Origin: Ensifer adhaerens
GTDB lineage: Bacteria > Pseudomonadota > Alphaproteobacteria > Rhizobiales > Rhizobiaceae
DNA: 64,000 bases
Direction of reading: 5' to 3'
Assembly (NCBI RefSeq): GCF_002940685.1
Contig: NZ_PNFP01000016.1
Span: forward strand, 141,636 to 205,635
Positions 35,477-45,252 of this stretch are shown in pieces. A program made the translations under genes and the position numbers. The notes under the pieces are model-generated. The model was not told the origin of the DNA, searched no databases, and saw nothing but the letters and a program-made list of their open reading frames with translations. Position 1 is the stretch's first letter; the number at the start of each line of letters is the position of its first letter.

Positions 35477-36730
35477 CTATCCGAAAGCGAGTTCGAGGTT
35501 CTGGCGGTCTCGCGCGACCACGTGGCATTTGGCTTCGAAACCGTCGCCGGCGACGACCAGCACGAACTCCGGCGGAATCCCTGCGGAGTTCGAAACGGTG
35601 ATCGCCGCACCGTCGGCGCCAAGCGACCTGATCGTGCAGTCGATGCTCGAGTGACTGTCGTCGAAGAGAATGGTGCCGGCCTTCAGAACCCGTTGGCGGG
35701 GTCCGGCCTGATAACCGGCATCGAGGCTGAGCCAATCGACACAGCGGTTCCGGCCGGCGGCCTTGGCCAGATACATCGCCGCGTCCGCCTGAGAGAGCAA
35801 GGTGCCACCGTCCCTGGTCTTGGTCGACAACGTCGAGGTGCCGAAGCTTGCAGTGACCGCAAGCGAACCAAAGTCGCCATGGATTGTTTGTGCGGCGATC
35901 GCTGCCCTCAGCTTTTCCGCCGCAGCGACGGCCCCTTTGCTGTCGACATGCGGCAGGATCACCGCAAATTCCTCGCCGCCAAGTCGTCCGAACAGGTCAC
36001 TCGCGCGCAGATTGGACTGGCAGGTGGCCGCAACGGCCTTCAAGACCTCGTCGCCTGCCGCATGTCCATATGTGTCGTTGACCCGCTTGAAGTGGTCGAC
36101 ATCGAGCACGATGCAGGAAAGTTCGTGCTGGTGCCGGACGGCAAGGGATATCAGCTTTTCGGCTTCCTCGCGAAAGGCGCGCCGCGTCAGCGTGCCGGTG
36201 AGCCCGTCCGTCGCGGCCGACTGCAGCAACTCGATCCGGTCCATCGCCACCCCCGCCAGTTCCGTCAGAACCGAAAGGTCCCGGGGCGTGAACTCTCTTG
36301 GGCTGCGATCGATCGCGCACACGGTCCCGACCGTGTGTCCGTCGCGGGTCTTGAGCGGTACTCCGGCATAAAAGCGAAGATGGTCTGCGCCGGTGACGGC
36401 GGGATGCCGGGCAAAGCGCGGATCCTTCGTGGCATCTTCCACAACGAGGGGCTCGTCGCAGGCAACAACGTAGCGGCAGAACGTGTCCTTGAGCGGGACC
36501 TCCTCGGCCAGAAGACCGGAGCAGGCCTTGTACCATTGTCGATGAGCATCGATCAGAGAAACGATGCCGATTTCGATGGCAAAGACGTGTTTGATCAGCC
36601 GCACGACGCGGTCAATGCCGTCATCCCTTGGTGTGTCGAGGATATCGAGTGCATCAAGGGCGGCCAGGCGATCGGTTTCCCGGTCGTTCGCATCCGCCAT
36701 CGATCGTCCGGTCGGTTCGGCAACCACCAT
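35477..36730 (-). CDS. GAF-GGDEF diguanylate cyclase with C-terminal PilZ-like domain
   Basis: A 417-residue cytoplasmic protein. An N-terminal GAF sensor (about 25-165; contains CSGLLAEEVPLKDTFCRYVV and FYAGVPLKTRDGHTVGTVCAID) precedes a GGDEF domain (about 165-330) with the intact active site RLGGEEFAVILP. It should synthesise c-di-GMP from GTP. A RxxD inhibitory site is not obvious in front of the active site. The last 85 residues (RQRVLKAGTILFDD and IRSLGADGA) resemble a degenerate PilZ domain. ATG at 36730 with AAGGAA upstream is chosen over TTG at 36757. Confidence 0.9.
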   Translation of the reverse strand: MVVAEPTGRSMADANDRETDRLAALDALDILDTPRDDGIDRVVRLIKHVFAIEIGIVSLIDAHRQWYKACSGLLAEEVPLKDTFCRYVVACDEPLVVEDATKDPRFARHPAVTGADHLRFYAGVPLKTRDGHTVGTVCAIDRSPREFTPRDLSVLTELAGVAMDRIELLQSAATDGLTGTLTRRAFREEAEKLISLAVRHQHELSCIVLDVDHFKRVNDTYGHAAGDEVLKAVAATCQSNLRASDLFGRLGGEEFAVILPHVDSKGAVAAAEKLRAAIAAQTIHGDFGSLAVTASFGTSTLSTKTRDGGTLLSQADAAMYLAKAAGRNRCVDWLSLDAGYQAGPRQRVLKAGTILFDDSHSSIDCTIRSLGADGAAITVSNSAGIPPEFVLVVAGDGFEAKCHVVARDRQNLELAFG

Positions 36731-36889
36731 TCCGTTTCCTTTCTCACTCCGCGCCAAGCAAATAGACGCGTTTCGACAAAAAACAAATGGCGCTGTTCAG
36801 TATCTGGATATCGACTGTGTCGGCTCTGCGGCGAAAGCCCGCCATTGCGGCAAACACGTCGATCTTATGGTCTGGACAAATGGTGGCCC

Positions 36890-37402
36890 TTACCCGCCGA
36901 AACTTCCGAGCTGCGTCGGAACATGCACGTAGTTGCGATCGAAATAGAGCAGCGCATTGCCGTCGTTGCGCGAACGGATGCCGACGACCCGGCCGATCAG
37001 GATATGGTGTGTTCCCAAGAGCCGTGCCTCTGACAGTTCGCAGTCGAGCGAGACGATCGCATCCTTGACGGCAAGGCTGCCCGATTGCATCTCGACCCAG
37101 TCGGCGGCTGCATAGCGCGCCGCCATGTCCTGCGTTGCGCCGGCGAAATGCCCGGCGAGGTCCCGGTGGTCGTGGCTGAGCACGTTGACGCAGAAGCGCC
37201 GGTTGTCGATGAACAGGCCGCATTGGGCGGAGTTGCGGTTCATGCAGACGAGCAGCGTCGGCGGTTCGTCGGTCACCGAGCACATGGCGGTGGCGGTGAA
37301 CCCGCCGCGTCCGGCCGGTCCGTTGGTGGTGATGACGTTGACCGGCGCGCAGACCCGCGCCATGGCGTTGCGAAACTCGGTTTTCGAGACGAGCGGTTCC
37401 AT
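36890..37402 (-). CDS. hpaC: 4-hydroxyphenylacetate 3-monooxygenase, flavin reductase component
   Basis: A 170-residue flavin reductase of the HpaC/split-barrel family. It reduces FAD with NADH and supplies it to the HpaB oxygenase. Family landmarks are VCAPVNVITTNGPAGRGGFTATAMCSVTDEPPTLLVCMNR near 17-56 and LGTHHILIGRVVGI near 128-141. It starts 8 nt after the hpaB stop on the same strand. ATG at 37402 is used; ATG at 37414 would overlap hpaB by a few bases. The gene with which it is cotranscribed is 15 kb from the ring-cleavage operon. Confidence 0.9.
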   Translation of the reverse strand: MEPLVSKTEFRNAMARVCAPVNVITTNGPAGRGGFTATAMCSVTDEPPTLLVCMNRNSAQCGLFIDNRRFCVNVLSHDHRDLAGHFAGATQDMAARYAAADWVEMQSGSLAVKDAIVSLDCELSEARLLGTHHILIGRVVGIRSRNDGNALLYFDRNYVHVPTQLGSFGG

Positions 37403-37410
37403 GGCGGACC

Positions 37411-38973
37411 TCATTCGGCGGCATTGCGCAGCGATTGATCGTCGTCGAGCGGCGGCAGCCAGGTGTTTCCGGTCCAGCCGTTCTCGTCGTAGTCGGCCAT
37501 GCACTGGTCGACGAGCGCTTCCATTTCCTTCAGTCGCCCGCCGCGCTCGGCGCCTTTCAGCACCTGCAGCCTCACCTCTTCCGGGGCGCCGGCATAGTTC
37601 AGCTCATAGAGTGCATGCCGCCCGCCGAACTCGGTGCCGGTCGCGTCCCAGAGCAGCTTCATGATCTTGATGCGTTCGATGTGGCCCATGTCGTTGGAGC
37701 CGCGCACATATTGCGCCAGATAACGATCGATCTCGGGGTTGCCGAAGTCGCGTGCCGAGGACGGCAGGTAGATGAGGCCGGAGGCAACGACCTTGCGGAT
37801 CGTTTCGACGACGCGCGGATAGGCCTCCGACATGAAGGTACGGTAGGAAAGGGCCGCCTCGAGATTCGGAAGCACGGCGCCGTCGGCCCAGGGGATCGGG
37901 TTGTGCGCCATGGCATTGGAGAAGCTCCAGAACATGTGCCTGAGCGCGATCACTTCGCCGAGTGCCGCCTGGTTGCCGCGAAACGCATCGCCGCCGGTGG
38001 CGCGCAGCGCCTTGGCAAGCAGCCCCGCCAGGAAGTCGAGCTTCACCGCGAAGCGGGTGCAGCCCTGGAAGCAGTAGCCGTGCATGAAGCCGGAGGCCGG
38101 GTGGAAGGAGAGGATCTTGGCGGCATCGCGCAGCACCAGCACGTCCTCCCAGGGCACGAAGACGTTGTCGAGCACCAGGATCGCGTCGTTTTCGTCGAAG
38201 CGCGACGACAGCGGGTAGTCGAAGGGATGGCCGACGGTGTTGGCCGTCTGCTCGTAGGAAACCCGGCAGAACATCTTGATGCCGGGTGCGTTCATCGGGA
38301 CGATGAACATGACCGAGAGCGAGGGATCCTCCGTCACCGTTGCCGAACTCTGCGCCAGGAAATTATAGTGCGTCAGCGCCGAGGAGGTCGCGACCACCTT
38401 GGCCCCGGAGACATAGATGCCGGCATCGGTTTCCTTGGTGATGTGGACGAAGACGTCCTTGACCGCATCGGCCGGCTTGTGGCGGTCGATCGGCGGGTTG
38501 ACGATCGCGTGGTTCATGAAGAGAGCGGCTTCCTGGGCGCGTTTGTGCCAGGCGAGCGCATTGTCCTTGAATGGGCCATACCAGTTGGCATTGGCGCCGA
38601 GCGTGTTCATCAGCGCCGCCTTGTAATCGGCAGTTCGACCCATCCAGCCATAGGACATGCGCGCCCATTCGGCGATCGCTCCCTGCTGTGCTGCAAGGTC
38701 GGTGGAGGAACGGGCGACGCGGAAATACTTGTGGGTGTAGCCGCCGGAGCCGGTGTCGGTCGGTGACGTCAGGATCTCCTTCTTCGCCGGGTCGTGCAGC
38801 GCGTCGTAGAGCCGTGCCAGCGACCGGGCGGAGTTGCGCATCGCCGGGTGGCTGGTAACGTCCTTAATGCGCTCGCCATTGATATAGACCTCGCGGCCGT
38901 CGCGCAGGCTCTCCAGATATTCGGCGCCGGTGAAGGGCCGCGTCCTGTCGGCGCGGAAATCCTCTGCTCTCAT
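37411..38973 (-). CDS. hpaB: 4-hydroxyphenylacetate 3-monooxygenase, oxygenase component
   Basis: A 520-residue flavin-dependent monooxygenase that hydroxylates 4-hydroxyphenylacetate to 3,4-dihydroxyphenylacetate, the substrate of HpaD. Diagnostic segments are RPFTGAEYLESLRDGREVYINGERI at the N-terminus, VVATSSALTHYNFLAQ near 193-208, PFDYPLSSRFDENDAILVLDNVFVPWEDV near 254-282, and GREALYELNYAG-like GGRHALYELNYAG near 464-476. Length matches two-component HpaB. It is divergent from hpaA and followed by hpaC. Confidence 0.95.
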   Translation of the reverse strand: MRAEDFRADRTRPFTGAEYLESLRDGREVYINGERIKDVTSHPAMRNSARSLARLYDALHDPAKKEILTSPTDTGSGGYTHKYFRVARSSTDLAAQQGAIAEWARMSYGWMGRTADYKAALMNTLGANANWYGPFKDNALAWHKRAQEAALFMNHAIVNPPIDRHKPADAVKDVFVHITKETDAGIYVSGAKVVATSSALTHYNFLAQSSATVTEDPSLSVMFIVPMNAPGIKMFCRVSYEQTANTVGHPFDYPLSSRFDENDAILVLDNVFVPWEDVLVLRDAAKILSFHPASGFMHGYCFQGCTRFAVKLDFLAGLLAKALRATGGDAFRGNQAALGEVIALRHMFWSFSNAMAHNPIPWADGAVLPNLEAALSYRTFMSEAYPRVVETIRKVVASGLIYLPSSARDFGNPEIDRYLAQYVRGSNDMGHIERIKIMKLLWDATGTEFGGRHALYELNYAGAPEEVRLQVLKGAERGGRLKEMEALVDQCMADYDENGWTGNTWLPPLDDDQSLRNAAE

Positions 38974-39068
38974 TCTCTCCTCCCTTGAGTTTCGTCAAGG
39001 CTAGGCGTTGAAATCGTCGGCCACCATGGACAGAATGGCAAAATGACTTGCACTTTTTTCGGTGGAGC

Positions 39069-39944
39069 ATGACCGGCAATATCCCAAGTTTCTTCGTCTA
39101 TGGCGAGCCGGAGCAAAAGCTCGAGCCCGGGTTCTTTCACGTCGAAACGGTGATGGCCCGGCGAAGCCTGCATCAGGGGCAGGTGAAGGCCCACAAGCAC
39201 GACCAGATGGGGCAGATCACCTACTGGCTGAGCGGTGGGGGGACCTACTTCATCGACGACAAGCCATTGGACTTTTCCGCACCAGCGGTGAGCTTCGTTC
39301 CAAGCGGCATCGTGCACGGTTTCTCCGTCGACCCGGAGACGAGCGATGCCATCGTCGTCTCGGTTGCCGACGGCGCGCTGCTCTCGATCCGCGAGAATAC
39401 GGCGCTTTCGCTCGACAGGCCCACGATGATCCGCGGCGATGGCGAGGACCGGGGCTGGGGGCGCCTCGGTGAGTTGCTGGATATCGTTGCCGAGGAATAT
39501 GCGGGTGGCGCCCCCGGCACCCAACAGATGCTCGCCTCGCTGGTCGCCGCCGCGCTGACCCAGATCTCCCGCCTCGCTTCCGCGACGCCAGCCGGCCAGC
39601 CGGCACAGGCGGCGCTGGCAACGGAATTGCGCCGGCTCATCGATGTGCATTTCCGCGAGAACTGGAGCGTCGGGCAATATACCGATGCATTGGCCACGAC
39701 GCCGCATCTGCTGGCCAAGGCGAGCAGGGACGCCTTCGGCATGCAGGTGAAGGAGCTCATCAACGAACGGCGACTGCTCGAAGCCAAGCGCCTGCTGCTC
39801 TTCACCGTGCGGCCGCTCGAAGACATTGCCTACGAAATCGGCTTTACCGACGCCGCCTATTTTTCGCGGTTCTTCCGCTTGCGGTTGGGCGAGGCGCCGA
39901 GCGACTGGCGCCGGGCGCGCGTGAGCGGATCCGGAGCCGGCTAA
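39069..39944 (+). CDS. hpaA: AraC-family activator of 4-hydroxyphenylacetate hydroxylation
   Basis: A 291-residue regulator with an N-terminal cupin (about 10-110; AHKHDQMGQITYWLSGGGTYFIDD) and a C-terminal AraC double helix-turn-helix (about 190-285; IAYEIGFTDAAYFSRFFRLRLGEAPSDWRR). The match to HpaA, the activator of hpaBC that responds to 4-hydroxyphenylacetate, rests on the cupin segment and on its divergent position to hpaB. ATG at 39069 is used although its GGAG is very close; a TTG seven codons upstream is the alternative. Confidence 0.85.
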   Translation: MTGNIPSFFVYGEPEQKLEPGFFHVETVMARRSLHQGQVKAHKHDQMGQITYWLSGGGTYFIDDKPLDFSAPAVSFVPSGIVHGFSVDPETSDAIVVSVADGALLSIRENTALSLDRPTMIRGDGEDRGWGRLGELLDIVAEEYAGGAPGTQQMLASLVAAALTQISRLASATPAGQPAQAALATELRRLIDVHFRENWSVGQYTDALATTPHLLAKASRDAFGMQVKELINERRLLEAKRLLLFTVRPLEDIAYEIGFTDAAYFSRFFRLRLGEAPSDWRRARVSGSGAG

Positions 39945-39974
39945 ACCACCGAGCCCCGGGCTTATGGCCGCAGG

Positions 39975-41105
39975 CTATCGGCCATAGGCCCGCATCACTT
40001 CCATCAGCGGTTCGTGGCGGATTGCCTGGATCTTGAAGCGATCGTGGGCGGTGCCGCCGGAATCCTCGGCTGCAATCATTGCATTGACGACCGCCTCTTC
40101 GACACTGTCGACGGTTGCGAGATAAACAGGATCGAGCAGTTCGTCGTTGACGATCTCCAGCGACAGGCGCGGCGGCGCCTTGTGCGCCATCGGCTGGGTA
40201 TTGGCGGTGGAGAAGGCGAGGAAGATGTCGCCGGAATTGTTGCCGCCCGGTGTGCCGTTGCGGCCGATGCCGATCGCCGCGCGCCGCGCCAGCCGCTTCA
40301 ATTGGTGCGGCGCCATCGGCAGGTCGGTGGCGATCACCACGATGATCGAACCGCGTTCCTGCATCTGGCTTTGCGGCGTGCCGTCGCGCATGTGCTTGCC
40401 GACAGGAACGCCTCCGATCGTCAACCAGTCGCGCTGGCCGTGATTGGCCTGCACCAGCGTGCCGATCGTATAGTCGCGGCCCCCGAACCCGACGACGCGG
40501 GATGCCGTGCCGGTGCCGCCCTTGAAGCCATAGGCGATCATGCCGGTGCCGCCACCGCAATTGCCCTCCTGAACGGGGCCGGACGTGGCGCTGTCGAGTG
40601 CTGCGCGCACATCGACCTCGGTGATCGGCTGGCCGTTGATGTCGTTCAAGACGCCGTCATAGGTCTCCGCGACGACAGGCATCAGCCAGAGAAAATCGTC
40701 CGTGTCGTAGGTCGACCGGTAGCGCTCCAGCATCCACTTTATGGTCGCGTGGTGCGTCATGCCGACGGCGTGGGTGTTGGTGATCATGACCGGCCCGAGG
40801 AAGAAGCCGCCGTCTTCGATCCAGTGGGTTCCGGTCATTTCGCCGTTGCCGTTGAAGCGATGCACGCCCGCATAGACGGGGACGGGCGTTTCGGATCCGG
40901 CGTGCGGCAGGATGGCGGTGACACCGGTGCGCACCGGGCGCTTGCGCCCGGGGCGCGGCGTTTGCTCCTCGATGGTGCGAAAGCCGACGGCAATGCCGTC
41001 GACATCGGTGATCGCATTGAGGCGGCCGGTGCGGCCGGAAAAGGGCAGGCCGATATCGCGGGCGCGAGCGCTGGAGGGCTTGGAGGTTTTGTCGTTCATG
41101 ATCAT
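39975..41105 (-). CDS. P1-family peptidase (DmpA/BapA-type N-terminal nucleophile hydrolase)
   Basis: A 376-residue member of peptidase family P1 (DmpA-type aminopeptidase/beta-aminopeptidase). These enzymes are made as a precursor that self-cleaves before a Ser or Thr to create the N-terminal nucleophile. The expected cleavage region is GTPGGNNSGDIFLAFSTAN near 272-290, with the split before Ser. GNCGGGTGMIAYGFKGGTGTASRV near 183-206 is also typical. The ATG at 41105 overlaps the stop of the upstream permease (ATGA), so it is coupled to the importer. It could hydrolyse short peptides, beta-amino acid peptides or amides brought in by that importer. A longer frame upstream lies only over the permease gene. 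Confidence 0.85.
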   Translation of the reverse strand: MIMNDKTSKPSSARARDIGLPFSGRTGRLNAITDVDGIAVGFRTIEEQTPRPGRKRPVRTGVTAILPHAGSETPVPVYAGVHRFNGNGEMTGTHWIEDGGFFLGPVMITNTHAVGMTHHATIKWMLERYRSTYDTDDFLWLMPVVAETYDGVLNDINGQPITEVDVRAALDSATSGPVQEGNCGGGTGMIAYGFKGGTGTASRVVGFGGRDYTIGTLVQANHGQRDWLTIGGVPVGKHMRDGTPQSQMQERGSIIVVIATDLPMAPHQLKRLARRAAIGIGRNGTPGGNNSGDIFLAFSTANTQPMAHKAPPRLSLEIVNDELLDPVYLATVDSVEEAVVNAMIAAEDSGGTAHDRFKIQAIRHEPLMEVMRAYGR

Positions 41106-41932
41106 TTCTGCCGGGAGCGAAGGTAGAGGCCGAGCGAGGCGACGACGAAGGAGAAGGTCAGCATCATCACGGCGATGGCGTTGATCTCCGGTTTGATGCC
41201 GCGCCGAAGCATGGAGAAGATGAACATCGGCAGCGTCGTGACGTCGACGCCGGCGATGAAGTAGGTGATGACGAGGTCGTCCATCGAGATGATGAAGGCG
41301 AGCAGCGCGCCGCCGACGATCGCCGGAAAGAGTTGCGGCAGCACCACCCGGCGAAAGGTCATCCATTCGTTGGCGCCGAGATCGGCGGATGCGTGTTCCA
41401 GCGTCCGGTCCATGCCGGCAAGGCGCGCCGAGACGACGATGAAGACATAGGAAATCAGGAAGGTGCACTGGCCGATGATGATCGTCGTTAGGCCGAGCTT
41501 GATGCCGGAATTGACGAAGAAGATCAGAAGCGCAATGCCGAGAACGATATCCGGCATCAGCATCGGCATGAACATCACCACCCGGTAGAAGCGCTGGCCG
41601 ACGAATTCGAAGCGGTAGAGCGCAATCGCGATCGCCGTGCCGAAGACCGTGGCGATGGCCGTCGTCGAGGCCGCGATCACCAGGCTGTTCCAGACGGCCT
41701 GCAGAAGCTGCCCCGTCGACTCGATGTAGAGCGCGCTCTCGGAGACCTTGGTCTTGAAGCCGAGCACCTGGGCGTACCATTCGGTGGTGAAGCCGGTCCA
41801 GGTCATCATGTTCACCGGATTGGCGTTGAACGAATAGACGGCGATGACCACCAGGGGGATATAGATGAAGGCGAAGAAGAGAGCGGTATAGGCGACCAGT
41901 CCGCCGTTAAAGAGGGATCGAGCGATCTTCAT
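41102..41932 (-). CDS. PotC-like ABC transporter permease
   Basis: A 276-residue permease with about six membrane helices, first near 9-34. The EAA-type loop reads LEHASADLGANEWMTFRRVVLPQLFPAIV near 178-206. It is the second permease of a polyamine-type importer and is coupled to the peptidase gene downstream by ATGA. ATG at 41932, 7 nt after the PotB-like stop, is used over a longer in-frame start. Confidence 0.92.
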   Translation of the reverse strand: MKIARSLFNGGLVAYTALFFAFIYIPLVVIAVYSFNANPVNMMTWTGFTTEWYAQVLGFKTKVSESALYIESTGQLLQAVWNSLVIAASTTAIATVFGTAIAIALYRFEFVGQRFYRVVMFMPMLMPDIVLGIALLIFFVNSGIKLGLTTIIIGQCTFLISYVFIVVSARLAGMDRTLEHASADLGANEWMTFRRVVLPQLFPAIVGGALLAFIISMDDLVITYFIAGVDVTTLPMFIFSMLRRGIKPEINAIAVMMLTFSFVVASLGLYLRSRQK

Positions 41933-41939
41933 GCTCACC

Positions 41940-42839
41940 TCACCGTGCCAGAGCTGCGGCGGCGCTGCGGCGGCCGGAAAGCACCACATGGGCGATCATC
42001 AGGACCAGCATGACGCTCATCACCATCATCGCCAGCGCCGCCCCGAAGGGCCAGTTGCGGGCGGCCAGGAACTGCTGCTCGATCAGGTTGCCGAACATCA
42101 TCACCTTGGCGCCGCCAAGCACCGCCGGCACGACGAAGTTGCCAAGCGCCGGGATGAAGACGATGACGGCACCGCCGGCAATGCCTGGGGCCGTCAGCGG
42201 CAGGATGATGCGCCAGAAGGTGCGCACCGGTCCGGCGCCGAGATCGAGCGAGGCGCGCACCAGCGTCCAGTCGAGTTTCTCGACGCTCGCATAGACGGGC
42301 ATGAACATGAAGGGAATGAACACATAGGTCATTCCGAGGATGATCGCGCCCTTCGTATAAATGAGATCGAGCGGGCGTTCGATCAGCCCGGTCGAGAGCA
42401 GCGCCTCGTTGACGAGCCCGGTCTGGCGCAGGATCAGCACCCAGACGAAAAGCCGCACGATCAGGCTGGTGAAGAACGGCAGCGTGATCAGGAACAGGCA
42501 GAAGTTCTTCCAGCGCTCGGAAAGCCGGGCGATGCAGAAGGCGGCGGGATAGCAGACGAGAAGCGTCGCAAGCACCGTCAGCGCCGCGATCTCGATCGAA
42601 CGCAGGAAGATCGCGATATAGATCGGATCGAATTCCTCGAACATCGGATCGGCAAAGCCGAGGATGCGGCCGAAATTATGCGGGTAGAAGGTCCATTCCA
42701 CGCCGCCGTAAAGGCCGGGTGCGAGGAAGCTGGTCACGACCATGATCGCAAGCGGCCCGAGAAAGAAGACGGCGAGAAAGGCCGAGACGGGTCCGAGCAG
42801 GAGGCCGAGTTGAAAGCGGCGGCGGCTGGCGATCGACAT
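41940..42839 (-). CDS. PotB-like ABC transporter permease
   Basis: A 299-residue inner-membrane permease with about six helices. The loop contacting the ATPase reads VRASLDLGAGPVRTFWRIILPLTAPGIAGG near 203-232, typical of the spermidine/putrescine permease group. It starts 1 nt after the ATPase stop in the same operon. Forms the channel with the PotC-like subunit. Confidence 0.92.
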   Translation of the reverse strand: MSIASRRRFQLGLLLGPVSAFLAVFFLGPLAIMVVTSFLAPGLYGGVEWTFYPHNFGRILGFADPMFEEFDPIYIAIFLRSIEIAALTVLATLLVCYPAAFCIARLSERWKNFCLFLITLPFFTSLIVRLFVWVLILRQTGLVNEALLSTGLIERPLDLIYTKGAIILGMTYVFIPFMFMPVYASVEKLDWTLVRASLDLGAGPVRTFWRIILPLTAPGIAGGAVIVFIPALGNFVVPAVLGGAKVMMFGNLIEQQFLAARNWPFGAALAMMVMSVMLVLMIAHVVLSGRRSAAAALAR

Positions 42840-42840
42840 C

Positions 42841-43932
42841 TCAGGCCCCCGCGCTTTCGCCGATCAGGTGCACGGCAGAGGGATCATAGGCAAGCCGCGC
42901 CTTGCGGGTCCGTTCCACCGTACCGACGAGGCTGCGGCGGTTGGCCGGAACCTCCGCCACGACCTTGCGGCCCTCGGCGGTGCGGCCGAACAGTTCGAAG
43001 GTGGAGCCGACGAAAACGATCTGGTCGAGATCGACGTCGATCGTCGGGAACGGGGCGTTGTCCTCGGCGAGGAAGAACTGTTCCGGGCGGATCAGCGCCG
43101 TCGCCTGTGTCGAGATCTGCCGCTCGCAGGGCCGGTGGCGGATCGCCATGCCGTCAGCCGTCATCAGCCGGTCGCCGTCGAGCCTGCCTTCGAAGAGATT
43201 GCTGGCGCCAATGAAGGTGGCGACGAAGGTGTTGACCGGGTGGTCGTAGATGGCGCGCGGCGTGTCGAGCTGCTGGATGCGGCCGCCTGACAGAACCGCC
43301 ACACGATCCGACATCGTCAGCGCTTCCTGCTGGTCGTGCGTGACGAAGATGAAGGAGATGCCGAGCTCGTTCTGCAGCGTCTTCAGCTCGATCTGCATGG
43401 CCTGGCGAAGGTTCTTGTCGAGCGCCGACAGCGGCTCGTCGAGCAGAAGCAGCTTCGGACGGGCGATGATGGCGCGCGCGAGCGCCACGCGCTGCTGCTG
43501 GCCGCCGGAGAGCTGTCGCGGTTTACGACCTTCCATGCCTTCGAGCCCGACCATCTTCAGGGCGGAAGCAACCTTTTCGCTTCTCGCCGGCTTGGCGACG
43601 CCCGCGACCTCCAGCGAATAGGCGACGTTTTCGCCGACGGTCATGTGCGGAAACAGCGCGTAGTTCTGGAAGACGGTGTTGACAGGGCGACGATAGGGCG
43701 GCCGGTCGGTCATGTCCTCGCCGTCGATCAGGATCGAGCCTTGGTCGAGCTCGACGAAGCCGCTGATCGCCTGCAGCAGCGTGGTCTTGCCGCAACCCGA
43801 TGGCCCGAGCAAGGTCAGGAATTCATTGCGTCGGACATCGAGATCAATCCTGTCGAGAGCGATCACGCTGCCGCCTTCCGGAGTGGTGAAGGCCTTGCTT
43901 GCCTCCACCAGCCGGACGATGGAATTCTGCAT
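42841..43932 (-). CDS. PotA-like ABC transporter ATPase
   Basis: A 363-residue ATPase that drives the PotBC-like channel. Walker [14 protein letters not shown]-loop [12 protein letters not shown], signature [14 protein letters not shown], Walker [17 protein letters not shown] and THDQQEA are all intact in the first 220 residues, followed by a TOBE-type domain (about 270-360). ATG at 43932 is used; an upstream start nine codons earlier is possible. It is divergent from the binding-protein gene. Confidence 0.93.
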   Translation of the reverse strand: MQNSIVRLVEASKAFTTPEGGSVIALDRIDLDVRRNEFLTLLGPSGCGKTTLLQAISGFVELDQGSILIDGEDMTDRPPYRRPVNTVFQNYALFPHMTVGENVAYSLEVAGVAKPARSEKVASALKMVGLEGMEGRKPRQLSGGQQQRVALARAIIARPKLLLLDEPLSALDKNLRQAMQIELKTLQNELGISFIFVTHDQQEALTMSDRVAVLSGGRIQQLDTPRAIYDHPVNTFVATFIGASNLFEGRLDGDRLMTADGMAIRHRPCERQISTQATALIRPEQFFLAEDNAPFPTIDVDLDQIVFVGSTFELFGRTAEGRKVVAEVPANRRSLVGTVERTRKARLAYDPSAVHLIGESAGA

Positions 43933-43950
43933 ACTTCTGTTCCCCAAAAT

Positions 43951-43964
43951 GTTATGCAAATAAC
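43951..43964. promoter_or_regulatory. Inverted repeat GTTAT-GCAA-ATAAC, candidate RpiR operator
   Basis: Exact 5-bp arms with a 4-nt spacer lie in the 166-bp divergent region between the PotA-like ATPase gene and the binding-protein gene. It is the only clear AT-rich palindrome there, and the locus encodes an RpiR-type regulator. Binding is inference. Confidence 0.55.
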
Positions 43965-44098
43965 GCTTGTGCGTTTTCGATATATGGATACCATTTGCCC
44001 ATCGGAGTCAACGGCCACCAGAAGCCGTGATCCGGAAGCGGCGGCCGGGGAAGGCCGCACGGGGCCATCGGGCCGCAAACCATCAGAGGAGAACATCG

Positions 44099-45178
44099 AT
44101 GACGATGACAAACGGGACGACGCGCGAAGGCAGGAGAGCTTTCGCGACCCGTGCACGCACTGTGGCACTGTCCTTGGCGACGCTGACCGCCCTGTTCGGC
44201 ACGGCGCAAGCGGCCGAACTCAACATCTACAACTGGGGCGAATACATCAATCCGGCCGTGCTGAAGAAGTTCGAGGAAGAGACCCAGATCAAGGTCAACC
44301 TCTCGACCTACTCCTCCAACGAGGAGATGCTGGCGAAGATCCAGGGCGGCGCCACGGGCTACGACATCGTCTTCCCGTCGGTGCACATGCAGGACATCAT
44401 GTCCAAGCTCGACCTGCTCGAAAAGACCGACATCAACGCCTATGAGGGCTTCAAGAACATCGACCCGACGTTCCTGCGCGCCAAGAGCGACCCGAAGGGC
44501 GAGTATTGCCTGCCTTACGCCTTCGGCTCGGTCGGTATCCTCTACAACCGCAAACTGCTCGGCAAGGACGTGACCGGCTGGCGCGACCTGATCGAGACCG
44601 TGAAGGCGAAGGGCCTGAAGTTCACCCTGCTCGATGACATGCGCGAGGTGCTCTCGGTCGGCCTCATCCTCAATGGCCACAAGGTCAATTCCACCGACCC
44701 GGCGGAGCTGCAGCAGGCGGCCGACACGATCATCGCGATGAAGCCGGACGTGGCCGCGTTCACCTATGACACCCGCCCGATGGTCGCCGCCGGCGACGTG
44801 GCGGCCGGGCACTTCTTCGTCGGCTCGATGGTCGACGTCTTCGCCAATCCGAAAGATCTCGGCTACGTGATCCCGGAGGAAGGCGCGACGATGTACCAGG
44901 AGGATATCTGCGTCCTGAAGTCCGCGCCGAACAAGGAGAACGCCCTCAAGTTCCTGCAGTTCTACACCCGTCCGGAGGTGGCGGCGCTCAACATCGAACA
45001 ACAGACCAACGGCACGGCCAACGTGCCGGCGCGGCAATTGACCCCCGAGCAGATCAAGAATAGCAAGGAAATCAACCCGCCGCCGGAAACCATGCAGAAG
45101 CTGCAGATCTTCGAAGATCTCGGCCCCGGCGTGCGCCAGCTCGACCGGGTCTGGACGAAGGTGAAGACGGCGCAATAA
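44099..45178 (+). CDS. PotD-like periplasmic binding protein (extracellular solute-binding family 1)
   Basis: A 359-residue binding protein of the polyamine-type PotD/PotF group. The signal peptide is about 1-38 (basic start, core LSLATLTALFGT, AQA before the cut), and the mature part begins AELNIYNWGEYINPAVLKKFEEET, a hallmark of this group. AGAGGAG eight bases upstream supports ATG at 44099. It is divergent from its ATPase and permease genes and is followed by the RpiR gene. Family members bind polyamines, but similar proteins take other cations, and the coupled peptidase suggests an amine- or peptide-like ligand. Confidence 0.92.
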   Translation: MTMTNGTTREGRRAFATRARTVALSLATLTALFGTAQAAELNIYNWGEYINPAVLKKFEEETQIKVNLSTYSSNEEMLAKIQGGATGYDIVFPSVHMQDIMSKLDLLEKTDINAYEGFKNIDPTFLRAKSDPKGEYCLPYAFGSVGILYNRKLLGKDVTGWRDLIETVKAKGLKFTLLDDMREVLSVGLILNGHKVNSTDPAELQQAADTIIAMKPDVAAFTYDTRPMVAAGDVAAGHFFVGSMVDVFANPKDLGYVIPEEGATMYQEDICVLKSAPNKENALKFLQFYTRPEVAALNIEQQTNGTANVPARQLTPEQIKNSKEINPPPETMQKLQIFEDLGPGVRQLDRVWTKVKTAQ

Positions 45179-45193
45179 TCATGTGATGCGATC

Positions 45194-45230
45194 GAGCGGG
45201 ATGGCGGCGGAGCTTGCTGCTCTCCCGCTC
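45194..45230 (+). terminator. Hairpin between binding-protein and RpiR genes
   Basis: GAGCGGGA at 45194-45201 and its complement TCCCGCTC at 45223-45230 form an 8-bp stem 15 nt past the binding-protein stop, with further internal pairing possible. It could partly terminate transcription so that the regulator gene is expressed less than the binding protein. Confidence 0.5.
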
Positions 45231-45252
45231 TGATCATGCAATGGGAGGGGAC

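Noticed and set aside
35279..37033. A 584-codon plus-strand frame across the end of the YczE-like gene and over the GGDEF gene
   Set aside because: It runs through a terminator hairpin and over a clear minus-strand GAF-GGDEF gene; considered a shadow.
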